This document shows, in pieces, positions 9,006-18,346 of a DNA stretch of 64,000 bases. The stretch is taken from positions 434,001 through 498,000 of the forward strand of contig CAVZTJ010000016.1 of the NCBI GenBank assembly GCA_963778075.1. The letters are read 5' to 3'. The stretch comes from JASHPR01 sp963778075 (GTDB lineage: Bacteria > Actinomycetota > Actinomycetes > Streptosporangiales > Streptosporangiaceae). The notes under the pieces were generated by a model. The model did no database searches, was not told where the DNA came from, and worked only from the letters and a program-made list of their open reading frames with translations. Each line of letters opens with the position of its first letter. Within the stretch, counting starts at the first letter, position 1. The position numbers were made by a program, and so were the translations under genes.

Positions 9006-9956
9006 TCAGCCCTGGGTCGCCTCGGTTACATCGGCCGCCACGGCCACCACCTTGCCAGGGGCCTCGATGCGCGCGATCGTCGGCCGCAGCAGCGCCAGGC
9101 AGGTCCGCTCGTACGGCGCCACAAACTCCTGGATCACCTGGCTCGTCACGGGATCCAGCAGCTCCCCGATCAGCGTGCCGGCCTCGACCACGGTGCCCAC
9201 CCCGCGCTCCCGGATCGCGGGCCGGTAGATCCCGGCCGAATTCGTGGTGAGCGCGACCTTGTCCCCGGCCACGATCGGATCGGCTCCCTCGGCGTCGACC
9301 GGCGTCATCACCCCGGCCTTGCCGAGGGCATGCCGCAGGCCCCTGGCCACGGCCTCGATGCGCTCTTCCTCCCACTCGCCGCGACCGCCCAGCTCGATCC
9401 ACACGCCGGTGGCGCCCTGACCTCGTGCGTACCCGGTCACGCTGGTCGGGCGGTCGGGGCCGTCACAGATCAGCGGCGTCCGGATCCAGTCCGCGAGCTC
9501 ATGACTCCCGGGGAAGCGGTAGACGAAGCAGTTGACGTTCCAGCTGCCGCCACCGTGAACGTCGAGGACGACGTCCGAGCCGTCGAGGACCTTCTCGGCC
9601 AGCAGGCGCGCCAGGCGCTGCGTATGTGTGCCGTTCTCATCGCCGGGAAAGGAGTTGTTCAGGTCGAGGAGGTCAAACTCCGTCTGCCGCGCGTCGGCCT
9701 CGGTCGCGAGCGGATGTGCGACCGGCACGATCCGCAGCGTCCCAGTGAGCTCGCTCACCTTGGCGCGGCCGAGCATGCGGTTGATCGCAATCGTGCTCCA
9801 CGGACCCTCGTCGCCATGGACGCTCGCGATCAGGACGCCGACCGGGCTGCCGTTCCCTACGGTGCCGATGCGTACCGGCACGTGGCCGCTGGCCAGCCCG
9901 GCAGCGACCTCGTAGGTCTTCCAGTCGATTGCGTCACTGAGCGTCTCGTCCGCCAT
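9006..9956 (-). CDS. AstE/AspA-type zinc deacylase (M14-like)
   Basis: A 316-residue zinc hydrolase related to succinylglutamate desuccinylase and aspartoacylase, which remove an acyl group from N-acyl amino acids. Zinc ligands are His and Glu in SVHGDEGP and His in LDVHGGG. The C-terminal beta domain (AGIYRPAIRERGVGTVVEAG) is the barrel seen in this family. The ATG at 9956 follows GAGGAGG at good spacing; the start overlaps the end of the aminotransferase gene by 23 bases. Together with the aminotransferase it suggests deacylation and then deamination of an N-acyl amino acid; this is inference from gene order. Confidence 0.87.
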   Translation of the reverse strand: MADETLSDAIDWKTYEVAAGLASGHVPVRIGTVGNGSPVGVLIASVHGDEGPWSTIAINRMLGRAKVSELTGTLRIVPVAHPLATEADARQTEFDLLDLNNSFPGDENGTHTQRLARLLAEKVLDGSDVVLDVHGGGSWNVNCFVYRFPGSHELADWIRTPLICDGPDRPTSVTGYARGQGATGVWIELGGRGEWEEERIEAVARGLRHALGKAGVMTPVDAEGADPIVAGDKVALTTNSAGIYRPAIRERGVGTVVEAGTLIGELLDPVTSQVIQEFVAPYERTCLALLRPTIARIEAPGKVVAVAADVTEATQG

Positions 9957-11193
9957 CTGGAGCCTCCTCATGGTTTTCTCGGTTGCGTGCGTCTGCCAGC
10001 GCGGCGGTGATGCGGTCGAGTGCCGCATCCAGCCGGGCTTCGCCCTGCGCGAAGCACATTCGGAACCTGGTCTTGCCGGACGGGCCGAACTGGTAGCCGG
10101 GGCTCACGACGACGCCGGCGTCGTAGCACAGCCGCCCTGCATCGAGCGACGTCAGGCCCAGCCCGGAAACGTCCGGCCACAGGTACGCGGTGCCGGCTCC
10201 CGGCTCAACCGAGATTCCGGGGATGCCGCGCAGCCGGCCCGTCGCGTGCTGCTGCATGATCCGCAGTTGCCGCACCCGTTCCCGGACGAAGTCATCGTCC
10301 TCGTGCAGCCATCCGGTAAGGACATGCTGTGAATATGCCGGCGCCCTGAGCGCACTGAAAGCGATGACCTGTTCGATGGCGTCGATGATCTCGGCGTCGG
10401 CCACCACCGCGCCGACCCGGTAACCGGTGAGCGATTCGGTCTTGGATCCGCCCAGGAGCGTCACCGTCCGGGTGCCCATTTCCGGTTCGGCGGCGAGGTG
10501 CGTGAAAGGGGTCTCGTCATAGACGAGCCGGCAGTAAAGCTCGTCCACGACCACCAGGAAGTCGTGCGCGGCGGCCAGCCGGGAAATTCCCTTGACCGTA
10601 TCGTCGCTGTAGACGATGCCGGTCGGGTTGTTTGGGTTGGACGTCAGGAAAAGCCGGATCCCGCGGATCGCGGCGTCCTCCAGTTGCTGGAGGTCCACTC
10701 CCGGATCGCCACCCGCGGTCAGGGGTATGCGGACCACCTCGGCACCGAGAAAACGCAGGATCCGCTCCGCGAACAAGTACTCCGGGTCGGTGAGCGCCAC
10801 CCGGTCCCCGGCATCGACAAGCGCGCTCAGCACGGCGAACAGCCCGCCTTGGGTGCCGGTCGTCAGGACCAGGTTCCGCTCGGGATCGACGTCGACGCCC
10901 AGCAGTGCGGAGATCGCATCGGCGCACCGGCCACGGACGTCGGGGCCGCCTCGGTACGCGGTGTACGCGGCCGCTCCGGACTCGGCGGCGCTGACGAACG
11001 CCGGCAGCGCCCAGTCGGGCGGGGGAAACCGCGTCACATCGAAGTGCGTCGTATCGATCAGGCCATGAGATGCGCCGTCGAGCCGGAGTTCCAAATCGGC
11101 TTGCCGCCCGGAAAGGGGAAGTTCTGCAGCGCCATCAAGAAAATGTGTACCAAGGAGCCGGCGAGAGGCGATCGCGCGGGATCTTGCTTTCAT
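9934..11193 (-). CDS. Class I/II PLP-dependent aminotransferase
   Basis: A 419-residue aminotransferase of fold type I. Motifs are YRGGPDVRGR, TTGTQGGLFAV, NPNNPTG and the PLP-lysine segment GGSKTESLTGYRVG; the carboxylate-binding Arg is in TRFRMCFAQG. The family acts on aromatic, branched or aspartate-like amino acids, and the exact substrate is open. It starts at ATG 11193 with GGAG upstream and is the first gene of the leftward operon. The 190 bases upstream, up to the IclR gene, contain the repeated element at 11341-11380. Confidence 0.9.
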   Translation of the reverse strand: MKARSRAIASRRLLGTHFLDGAAELPLSGRQADLELRLDGASHGLIDTTHFDVTRFPPPDWALPAFVSAAESGAAAYTAYRGGPDVRGRCADAISALLGVDVDPERNLVLTTGTQGGLFAVLSALVDAGDRVALTDPEYLFAERILRFLGAEVVRIPLTAGGDPGVDLQQLEDAAIRGIRLFLTSNPNNPTGIVYSDDTVKGISRLAAAHDFLVVVDELYCRLVYDETPFTHLAAEPEMGTRTVTLLGGSKTESLTGYRVGAVVADAEIIDAIEQVIAFSALRAPAYSQHVLTGWLHEDDDFVRERVRQLRIMQQHATGRLRGIPGISVEPGAGTAYLWPDVSGLGLTSLDAGRLCYDAGVVVSPGYQFGPSGKTRFRMCFAQGEARLDAALDRITAALADARNRENHEEAPDGGRDAQ

Positions 11194-11340
11194 TACTCCG
11201 CTTTCGGCAGTGGCATATATTCCGCCTTTTCGCTATTGGCCGATAACATTAACGGGCAGCCACGACTAACCCGCACTCGCCCATGGGTCTAGCCTGACCA
11301 AACCCGGCTCTGCACACAAGCGCGGCTTTCTTCAGAGGAG

Positions 11341-11380
11341 CGTTAAGCGTTCCTAAAAGCGGCTCTTCACCATGGCCAGC
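11341..11380 (+). repeat. Dispersed element, copy B
   Basis: It carries the blocks CGTTAAGC, CTAAAAGC and CATGGCCAGC, as does copy A at 5775-5815. The inner palindrome is imperfect here (GCGTTC against AAAAGC). It sits between the aminotransferase promoter region and the 3' end of the IclR gene. Confidence 0.5.
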
Positions 11381-11387
11381 GCGTCGT

Positions 11388-12218
11388 TCACACTTGCGAG
11401 CCGGTCAGCTCCCCGGTTGGCGGCGAACGCCACTCCGGTATGGAACGGGGAGCGCCGAGCCGGGCGCTGATCTCGCCGGCGGTGCGGCACACCGCGGCCG
11501 CGATGGCCGGGATCGTGGTGTCATCGATCCGGGAATCGGGGCCGGAGACGCTGATGCTCGCCACGACGGTCCCGGTCCGGTCGAACACCGGCCCGGGCAC
11601 GCAGCACAGGTGCGGCTCAAGTTCCTGGCGGTCCACCGCGTACCCGTGGTTCCGCACTTCGGCGAGATGAGTGGTCAGCTCGCGGGTATCGGTGATGGTG
11701 CGGTCCGTTCTGGCCTCCAGGCGGCGGCCGGGGTAGCGCGCGGCGAACTCGGCCGCGGACAGGCCGGCCAGCAGCGCCTTCCCCATCGAGCTGCAGTGCG
11801 CGGGCGAGCGCTTGCCCACCCAGGAGTGCATCCGGACCGTCTGCCAGCCGTCGACCACTCCGATCGTGACCGCCTCGGTGCCCTCCAGCACCCCCAGGTG
11901 CCCGGTCTCGCCCAGCTCCTGGACGAGGCTGCGCAAATACGGCAAGGACGTCCGCCGCATGTCGGCACCGGCGGAGGCCAGTTCGCCCAGCGCGGCGAGC
12001 CGGCCCGACAGCCGGTAGCGGCCCGGTTCCCCGGCCGGCTGCAGATACCCGGCCGCGGCCAGCGTCGCGGCCAGCCGGGAGGTCGTGGACCGGTGCAGGC
12101 CGAGCTGCTCCGCCATCTCCCCGATGCCGATCTCGGGCCGCTCGCGCTCGAACATGTCCAGAATCTGCAGGCCATGCTGCAGGGAGCCGATCAGCCCCTT
12201 GCCCGCGCCCGTCGTCAT
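11388..12218 (-). CDS. IclR-family transcriptional regulator
   Basis: A 276-residue regulator. A winged helix (about 10-75, with IGEMAEQLGLHRSTTSRLAA) is followed by the IclR effector domain (HLGVLEGTEAV, SSMGKALLAGLSAAE). The C-terminal ligand motif DRTGTVVASISVSGP is typical. The ATG at 12218 is chosen because the N terminus then reads GLIGSLQHGLQILDMFE, the usual IclR opening. It follows the FAD enzyme gene by 5 bases on the same strand, so it is the promoter-distal member of the leftward half of the catabolic locus. By family habit it would control that locus, with a site in the 16.15-16.22 kb divergent gap. Confidence 0.92.
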   Translation of the reverse strand: MTTGAGKGLIGSLQHGLQILDMFERERPEIGIGEMAEQLGLHRSTTSRLAATLAAAGYLQPAGEPGRYRLSGRLAALGELASAGADMRRTSLPYLRSLVQELGETGHLGVLEGTEAVTIGVVDGWQTVRMHSWVGKRSPAHCSSMGKALLAGLSAAEFAARYPGRRLEARTDRTITDTRELTTHLAEVRNHGYAVDRQELEPHLCCVPGPVFDRTGTVVASISVSGPDSRIDDTTIPAIAAAVCRTAGEISARLGAPRSIPEWRSPPTGELTGSQV

Positions 12219-12223
12219 GCATG

Positions 12224-13786
12224 TCAGCGTACGGTGACCGCGGCGTGCCGCCCGGCGCGGTATCCCATGGTCATGCCGACCGCGAGCGTGGCCCCGGGGC
12301 CGGGGTACCCGTCCGCGGTCCAGAACGCCGCCGCGTTGCCGGCGGCGTACAGCCCGGGGACGGGGCTGCCGTCCGCGCGCTGCACGACGCCGTTGATGTC
12401 GGTGACCGGCCCGCCCTTGGTCCCGATCGTCCCTGCCAGCACCTCCACCGCGTAGTAGGGCGGCCGGTCGAGCGGGCCGAGGCTGGGGTTCGGCCGGACC
12501 TCGGGGTCGCCGCAGAACCGCTGGTAGGCATCCTGTCCGCGGCCGAAGTCCGGGTCGGCCCCGGCCGCGCACGACTCGTTCCAGCGGCGCACGGTGCCGA
12601 CCAGCGCCGCCGGATCGGCCCCGATCCGGCAGGCCAGCTCCGCCAGGGTGGCGCCGCTGGCGACCCAGGCCGGTGGCGGCCCGTTCAGGCTTATTCCCGG
12701 CATCGGATAGCGGGACAGATAGTCCGCATCGAAGATCAGGAACGTTGGCATGTCCTGGGCATGCAGGGCCTTGCCGATCTCGTTGTACGGCAGCGCCTCG
12801 TTGACGAACCGGCGGCCGGCGGCGTTGACCATGATCTGCCGGGGCAGGCCGCGCTCCCGGATCAGCGACCGGTAGAACTGCTCGCCGAGCAGTGTCTCGC
12901 CGGGAATGGCCAGCATCGGCATCCACCATCCCTCGGCCAGGTTGTCGGTGTCGGCGCCGGCCTCGGTGGCGATGCGCAGGCCGTCGCCGGTGTTGGTCGG
13001 CGGCGCGCCGCTGGCCCGCTGGGCCGCGGGCTGGTACCTGGCGCGCAGCTCCGGATTCCAGTCGAACCCGCCGGTGGCCAGGATGACCGCGGCCGCGGCG
13101 ATAGTGGTCAGCTGCTCCCCGTGCGCGAGCTCGGCCTGCCCGGGCCGCACCGCGGTCAGCCGGACGCCGGCCCGCACCTGGACCCCGGAGCGCACCACGC
13201 CGTCGAGCAGCCCGGCGACCAGCGCCACCCCGCCGGTCCGGATTCCGGTGCGCTCCCGCCAGCGGAGCAGGTCCCAGTCGTAGGCGTCCGGGTAGCGCCA
13301 GGAATCCCATTCGGCGAAGGAGAGCGGCAGGTAGCCCGGCGGCGTCAGGATGTCCGCGGCCAGCGGGGTAAGCCGGCGGATGCCGATCGGGACCATGTCG
13401 AGAGCCCGGCCGCCGGTGGTCGCGCCCGGCCGGCCCTGGTGGTAGTCGGGGTAGCCCGGGCAGGCGGCGAACCGGTGCGCGCTGTGGGACTCGACGAAGC
13501 GCAGCATCTCCGGGGCGGTGCGCAGGAACGTCCCGGTCATCTCCGGGTACCGGCCGCTGAACACTCCGGCCAGATAGCCCTGAGCCGCGGCCAGGCTGTC
13601 ACCGTCCTGCAGGTGATTGCCGGGCACCCACACCCGCCCGCCGGACAGCGCCGTGGTCCCGCCGAGGTGCTCCCCCCGTTCCACCAGCAGCACGCTCGAC
13701 CCGTTTGCGGCCGCCGTCAGCGCCGCGGTGAGCCCGGCCGCGCCGCTGCCGGCCACCAGCACGTCGACCTGGCTGGGCAGGCTCAT
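12224..13786 (-). CDS. FAD-dependent dehydrogenase, fumarate reductase / ketosteroid dehydrogenase superfamily
   Basis: A 520-residue flavoprotein. The N-terminal dinucleotide motif is VAGSGAAGLTAALTAA, then ERGEHLGGTTALSGG, the superfamily's substrate-side loop. The C-terminal FAD motif is VPGLYAAGNAAAFWTADGYPG followed by GATLAVGMTMGYRAG. The insert KGGPVTDINGVV is like that of 3-ketosteroid dehydrogenases and related 2-enoate reductases. It probably introduces or removes a C=C bond next to a carbonyl or carboxylate. The ATG at 13786 lies in the first copy of a 50-base tandem duplication (13770-13861); without it the start would overlap the preceding stop as ATGA. The reading frame is intact, unlike genes to its right. 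Confidence 0.88.
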   Translation of the reverse strand: MSLPSQVDVLVAGSGAAGLTAALTAAANGSSVLLVERGEHLGGTTALSGGRVWVPGNHLQDGDSLAAAQGYLAGVFSGRYPEMTGTFLRTAPEMLRFVESHSAHRFAACPGYPDYHQGRPGATTGGRALDMVPIGIRRLTPLAADILTPPGYLPLSFAEWDSWRYPDAYDWDLLRWRERTGIRTGGVALVAGLLDGVVRSGVQVRAGVRLTAVRPGQAELAHGEQLTTIAAAAVILATGGFDWNPELRARYQPAAQRASGAPPTNTGDGLRIATEAGADTDNLAEGWWMPMLAIPGETLLGEQFYRSLIRERGLPRQIMVNAAGRRFVNEALPYNEIGKALHAQDMPTFLIFDADYLSRYPMPGISLNGPPPAWVASGATLAELACRIGADPAALVGTVRRWNESCAAGADPDFGRGQDAYQRFCGDPEVRPNPSLGPLDRPPYYAVEVLAGTIGTKGGPVTDINGVVQRADGSPVPGLYAAGNAAAFWTADGYPGPGATLAVGMTMGYRAGRHAAVTVR

Positions 13787-13861
13787 GGCGCCCACCCCGC
13801 GGCGGCCAGCGCGCCAGCGTGGCTGGGCAGGCTCATGGCGCCCACCCCGCGGCGGCCAGCG
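13770..13861. repeat. Tandem duplication across a gene junction (42 bp identical, 50-bp period)
   Basis: Positions 13770-13811 recur exactly at 13820-13861. The unit spans the stop of the TIM-barrel gene and the ATG of the FAD gene. Removing one copy would restore an ATGA overlap. Confidence 0.85.
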
Positions 13862-14648
13862 TGGCCAGCCCGGCGGGCAGCCGGGATTCCGGGTCGACGC
13901 CGTCCACCAGCTCGTACACCGTGGGACCGGTGAACCCGATCTCGGTCAGCGCGCGGGCGAAGCCGCCGAAGTCGACCTCGGCGGTGCCTGCCACGGTGTG
14001 CGCCCACTTGTCCCGCCACGTGTCGCTGACGTGCGCGAGCGCGAGGTAGGACGCCGCCTGCCGTACCCCTTCGGCCGGGTCCTCGATGGCCAGCGCGTTG
14101 GCCACGTCGTAGGTGAGGCGCAGCCGCGGCGAGTCCCATCGCGCCGCGATCTCGGCCAGGTCGCCGGCCCGGCCGAGGTATCCGTACGGGCTGTTCTCCA
14201 GGGCGATCGTGATCCCCAGCGGCTCGGCCCGGGCCAGCAGCCGGCCGAGCCCCTGGTCGAGCACTGCCCGCGCCGCCCGGTCCGGTGCGGGAGCCAGCGC
14301 GTGGCGGCGGCCCGGGATGACCACCACGTACTGCGCGCCGAGGTCCGCGGCGAGCTCGATGTTCGCGATCAGCTGGCGCTCGCTGAGCTCGCGGAACTCC
14401 GGGTTGGTGCTGATCAGGTTGATGTCGGCGAAGCTGGGGTTGACCGACGTGACCCGTAGTCCCAGATCATCGAGGAGGCGCGACAGTTCCTGGCGCTCGT
14501 ACGGCCCGGTGCCCGGCGCTGACAGGTGCGGCGGCGCGGTGGTGAGCTCTAGCGAGCTGAACCCATGCCCGGCCAGCGCGCGCAGCGCGTCGGGCAGCGG
14601 GGCCAGGTGCAGCCAGCCGAAGCTGCACCCGGACAGCGGCAGCGTCAC
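13833..14648 (-). CDS. Sugar phosphate isomerase/epimerase-like TIM-barrel protein
   Basis: A 271-residue xylose-isomerase-like TIM barrel (AP endonuclease 2 superfamily), a fold used by metal-dependent sugar and keto-acid isomerases. Family features are GFSSLELTT near the N terminus, the ALENSP strand with its metal-binding Glu, LTYDVANAL, HVSDT with its His, and the terminal VYEL. It starts at GTG 14648 after GGGAGGG and overlaps the aldehyde dehydrogenase stop (GTGA). Its end is in the 50-bp duplication. Substrate unknown; it works beside an aldehyde dehydrogenase and a FAD dehydrogenase in an IclR-linked locus. Confidence 0.87.
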   Translation of the reverse strand: MTLPLSGCSFGWLHLAPLPDALRALAGHGFSSLELTTAPPHLSAPGTGPYERQELSRLLDDLGLRVTSVNPSFADINLISTNPEFRELSERQLIANIELAADLGAQYVVVIPGRRHALAPAPDRAARAVLDQGLGRLLARAEPLGITIALENSPYGYLGRAGDLAEIAARWDSPRLRLTYDVANALAIEDPAEGVRQAASYLALAHVSDTWRDKWAHTVAGTAEVDFGGFARALTEIGFTGPTVYELVDGVDPESRLPAGLATLAAAGWAP

Positions 14649-14698
14649 GCGCCCTCCCGCAGGTTGAGGCAGCGTCGCGCGCCCTCCCGCAGGTTGAG
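14639..14698. repeat. Tandem 30-bp duplication across a gene junction
   Basis: Units 14639-14668 and 14669-14698 differ at one base. Each contains the end of the aldehyde dehydrogenase frame (LNLREGA) and the ribosome site of the TIM-barrel gene. The extra unit lengthens the dehydrogenase C terminus by ten residues. Confidence 0.85.
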
Positions 14699-16149
14699 CA
14701 CGATGATGCGCGGGTCGGTCATGTCCTGGACCGCGTACCGTGGCCCCTCCAGCCCGTACCCGCTGTTCTTGACCCCGCCGTAGGGCATGGCGTCGGCGTG
14801 GTAGCTGGACGTGTCGTTGATCATTACGCCGCCGACCTGGAGCCGGCGTGCGGCGCGGAAGGCCCGGTCTAGGTCCTGGGTGAACACCCCGGCCTGCAGG
14901 CCGTAATCGCCCTCGTTGATCATGCCGATCGCCTCGTCGAAGCCGTGCGCCGGGACCAGCGCGACAACCGGGGCGAAGATCTCCTCGGTCATGATCCGGC
15001 TGCCCGGCGGCGGGTCGCGGAGCAGTGCCGGGGCGAGCATCGGCTCCGTCGCGGTCCCCGCCGGCCAGCACGGCGGCGCCGCCGGAGGCCGCCTGCCGGA
15101 TCCAGGACTCCGCGCGCTCCGCTTCGGCCGGGGCGATCATGGGGCCAACCTGAACCGCCCGGTCCCTGGGGTCCCCGGCGCGCAGCGCGCCCACCCGCTT
15201 GGCCAGCAGCCCGGCCAGCTCATCGAGCACCGAGACGTCCGCGATCAGCCGCTGCACGCTGGTGCACACCTGCCCGGCCTTGCGGTACCCGGCCCGGCTG
15301 ACGAGCTCGGCGACCAGCCCGAGGTCCGCGTCCGCCGCCACGATCGAGGCGCTGTTCGAGCCGAGTTCCAGGTGCGTCTTGGCGATCCCGGAGTTCTGCT
15401 TGATGGCCAGGCCGACCGCGGCCGAGCCGGTGAACGTGAAGAACCGGACCCGCGGGTCGGCCACCAGCGCGGCCCCGGTGGTCTCCCCCGGCCCGCACAC
15501 CAGCTGCAGAAACCCGGGCGGCAGCCCCGCGTCGAGCAGTGTCTGTGCCAGCGCGACCGAGCACAGCGGGGTCTGCTCGGCGGGCTTGAGCACGACCGCG
15601 TTGCCGGCCGCGAGGGCCGGCCCGACCTTGTGCACCACGGTGTTCAGCGGGGCGTTGAACGGGGTGATCGCCGCGACCACGCCGACCGGCACCCGGATGG
15701 TGAACGCGAGCCGCCCCTCACTGCCCGCGGTGGCCGCGACCGGGATCTCCTCTCCGGCGATCCGCACGGCCTCGTCGGCGGACAGCCGCAGGGTGGCCAC
15801 CGCGCGGGCCATCTCGGTGGCCGCGTCGGCCGGGGTAAAGCCGGTCTCGGCCACGTAGAGCGCGCAGATCTCGTCCTTCCGCGCCTCGAGCAGCCCGGCC
15901 GCTTCGCCGAGAATGGCCTGCCGCCGGGCCGGCGGCAGCGGGCTGGCGGCCGCGCTCGGCCGCGCCCGCGACGGCCCGGCCCACGTCGGCCGGGGCTGCC
16001 CGGGCGACCACCGAAAACGGCTGCCGCGTGTACTTGTCCAGCACCTCGAGCCCGGTGCCGACCGGCTCCCACCGTCCGTCGATGAGCAGCCCGGTAGCGC
16101 CCTGCAGCAGCCCTTGCCATGCGTGCCAGCTCCCTCTTGACGGGGACAT
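14645..16149 (-). pseudogene. Aldehyde dehydrogenase, broken by two frameshifts
   Basis: An NAD(P)-dependent aldehyde dehydrogenase of about 480 residues can be reconstructed. The N terminus reads TGLLIDGRWEP; the middle has FNAPLNTVVHKVGPALAAGN, FTGSAAVG, the Glu of HLELGSNS and the catalytic Cys of AGQVCTSVQR; the end has MTEEIFAPVV and MPYGGVKNSGYG. The frame breaks near 15955 (between AVAGA and PARRQAIL) and near 15045 (between DRDGA and MLAPAL). Each break is a one-base change and all catalytic residues survive, so sequencing error is as likely as true loss. The start is uncertain: ATG 16149 fits the frame, while an out-of-frame ATG at 16120 has the better ribosome site. A 48-bp piece of it (15911-15958) recurs inside tcuB. 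Confidence 0.85.
15911..15958. repeat. 48-bp exact repeat, copy 1 (native to the aldehyde dehydrogenase)
   Basis: This is identical to 21837-21884 in the same orientation, 5.9 kb away. Here it encodes, on the minus strand, the conserved helix before the ALDH cofactor domain (PLPPARRQAIL), so this is the original site. Confidence 0.85.
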
Positions 16150-16175
16150 CAGGCTGCCATACCGTCGCGCATTAT

Positions 16176-16198
16176 GCAATGGATTGCTTAATACGCAA
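16176..16198. promoter_or_regulatory. Putative operator in the divergent gap of the IclR-linked locus
   Basis: The 70-base gap between the leftward aldehyde dehydrogenase and the rightward ThDP enzyme is AT-richer than its flanks. It holds the perfect palindrome GCAAT-GG-ATTGC (16176-16187), directly followed by a second dyad TTGC-N7-GCAA (16184-16198). Position and symmetry suggest a regulator site serving both directions; the IclR protein at 11.4 kb is the obvious candidate. Confidence 0.4.
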
Positions 16199-16221
16199 GC
16201 GACCGACGGAGGGCTCCTGTC

Positions 16222-18052
16222 GTGAAGGGCGCGGAGATCATCGCCGAATACCTCATCAGGGAGCGGGTGCCATACGCGGTGGGGCTGTGCGGGCACGGTG
16301 ATCTCGGCCTGCTGGATGCGCTGTACGAGCGGCGCGAGCGAGATCGCGCACGCTGTCGGTGCACCACGAGTCGGCCGCCGGATTCATCGCCGACGCGTAC
16401 TACCGGATCCGGCACCGAGCCGCTGGCCACGTTCACGTCGGTGCGGCCCCGGGTCGGCGAACCTGCCGGTCGCGCTCGGCTCCGCGCTCATGGACTCCTC
16501 GGCCTTCCTGGCGATCACCGGCAACGTGCCGACCACCCAGTTCAACCGGGCGCCGTTCCAGGAGACCGGACGGCACTACCAGGCGGACGCCCCGGGCGTG
16601 CTGCGCCCCTACGTCAAGCGCAGCTTCCAGGCGACCCGGGCCGACCAGCTCCCGTTGATGCTGCGGCAGGCGTTCGCGGTCATGCTCACCGGCCGGCCCG
16701 GGCCGGTGCACCTGGACGTGCCGCTCGACGTGTTCGTGGAGACCTCCGACGAGCCGGTGCCCGACCCCGGCCTGTGGCGGCAGGGGCATCTCCGCCCGGA
16801 GCGGCCGCCGCCGATGACGACGTCGACCGCGATCTTGACCTGCTGCTCGCGGCCCGAGCGGCCGCTGATCGTGGCCGGGTACGGCGTGCAGAACGCAGAG
16901 CGGCACCGCGGAACTCGCCGCGTTCGCCGCCGGCGCCCGGCATCCCGGTGGTCACCTCCCCGCTCGGGCAAGGGCGCCGCGGACCCGCGGTCGCCGCTGT
17001 ATCCTGGGCGCCACCGGGCGCAACGGCACCTACCAGGCCAACCGGGCGGCCCGCAGCGCCGACGTGATCCTCGCCCTCGGCACCCGCTTCGACGACCGGT
17101 CCACCAGTTCCTGGCTGCCCGGCTACACCTACGCGATCCCGCCCACCCGGCTGATCCAGGTGGATGTCGACCCGGCCGAGCTGGGCCGCAACTACCCGGT
17201 CACGCTGGGCGTGGTGGCGAGCCCGCGGGAAGTGCTCGGCCAGCTGCGGCGAACTGGCGGCCGTGCGTGGTCGGCGACCGCGGGCGCGACCGGACGCGGC
17301 CAGCCGCGCCGCTGGCTGGCCGACATCGCGGCGTGGCGGCCGAGGAGTGGGAACGGCACACCGCCCCAGACCGCACCTCGGAGGCGCACCCCGCTGCGGC
17401 CGCGAGCGGGTGCTCGCCGACCTGCGCGCGGCGCTGCCCGACGACGGCATCCTGCTCAGCGACGTGGGCGTGCATCACAACTGGATCGTGCAGGAATGGC
17501 GGCCCGGGCGGACCCGGCACGCTGCTGCAGAGCTGGGGCTTCGCGTCCATGGGCTTCGGCATGGCCGGCGTGCTCGGCGCCCGGCTGGCCGCCCCGGACA
17601 CGCCCGCCGTGGCGGTGGTCGGCGACGGCGGCTTCCTCATGCTGCCCGAGCGTGGTGGCCACCGCGGTCGAGTACGACATCCCGGCCGTCTGGCTGGTCT
17701 GGAACAACGGGGGCTACATCTCCATCCGCGACCAGCAGCGCGGCTACTTCGGCGCCGGGCGCGAGCTGGCCACCACGCTTCAGCTACGCCGCGACGGGCG
17801 CGCCGTACTCGGCGGACTACGCGGCGATGGCCCGGTCGATGGGCGCGCAGGGCCTGCGGGTGGATGACCGCGGGCGACCTCGGCCCGCGCGCTGAAGACG
17901 GCGCTCGGCTCTGGGCTGCCGACGCGTGATCGACGTGCCGGTTGACGGCGACGCTGCCCAGCCGTCCGCGGCCACCTGGGACGCTGCCGCCGCTGCCCCA
18001 CCCGGAGCCCAGCTTCGGCTGGCCCGACCCGGCTAACGCCGCCACTGAGTAA
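16222..18052 (+). pseudogene. ThDP-dependent enzyme (acetolactate synthase / decarboxylase family), multiple frameshifts
   Basis: A full-length ThDP enzyme of about 600 residues can be followed through at least eight frame changes. It opens AEIIAEYLIRERVPYAVGLCG. The cofactor-activating Glu is in VHHESAAGFIADAYYRI. Next come LPVALGSALMDSSAFLAITG and RPGPVHLDVPLDVF, then the central domain LALGTRFDDRSTSSW and IQVDVDPAELGRN. The ThDP/Mg motif reads VVGDGGFLML with WNNGGYISI. It ends PSFGWPDPANAATE before a TAA. The family makes or cleaves C-C bonds next to a keto group; paired with an aldehyde dehydrogenase it could decarboxylate a 2-keto acid to an aldehyde (inference). Start GTG 16222. All motifs remain, so the breaks look like consensus errors. 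Confidence 0.82.
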
Positions 18053-18086
18053 CTGGCCCGACCCGGCTAACCCCGCCACTGAGTAA
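18020..18086. repeat. Tandem 34-bp duplication at the end of the ThDP gene
   Basis: The unit 18020-18053 is repeated at 18054-18086 with one mismatch. Each copy carries the C-terminal codons (DPAN-x-ATE) and the TAA stop of the ThDP gene. Confidence 0.85.
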
Positions 18087-18096
18087 GGAGCCGACG

Positions 18097-18345
18097 ATGA
18101 CCCAGGCGTCCAACTCGCAGGATCCGTCGCCGCCCGGCCTGATCCATCGCGACCACCACCGACCGCAGCCCGTGGAACTGGCTGCTGCTGCTGCCGATCG
18201 TGCTGCCGCTGATCACGGTCATCTACAACCGGGACAACCCGCACTGCTCGGATTCCCGTTCTTCTTCTGGTTCCAGCTGCTGTTCACCCTGCTCGCGGCG
18301 GCGGTCAGCGGCATCGTCTTCGTGATGACCAGGCGGAGGAGCTGA
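18097..18345 (+). pseudogene. DUF3311 small membrane protein, frameshifted
   Basis: Small partner protein found next to sodium:solute symporters in actinobacteria. The ATG at 18097 follows AAGGAG. The C-terminal half in this frame is a clean membrane segment (FPFFFWFQLLFTLLAAAVSG). The first membrane helix appears in another frame around 18165-18235 as NWLLLLPIVLPLITVIYNRD, so two one-base shifts are needed to join them. The rebuilt protein would have about 80 residues and two helices, normal for DUF3311. The symporter gene follows directly (ATG 18347). Confidence 0.75.
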
Positions 18346-18346
18346 C

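Noticed and set aside
12221..13933. 570-codon plus-strand frame opposite the FAD dehydrogenase
   Set aside because: Same shadow effect; composition is Arg/Gly/Pro/His-rich and it crosses a gene junction and a duplication.
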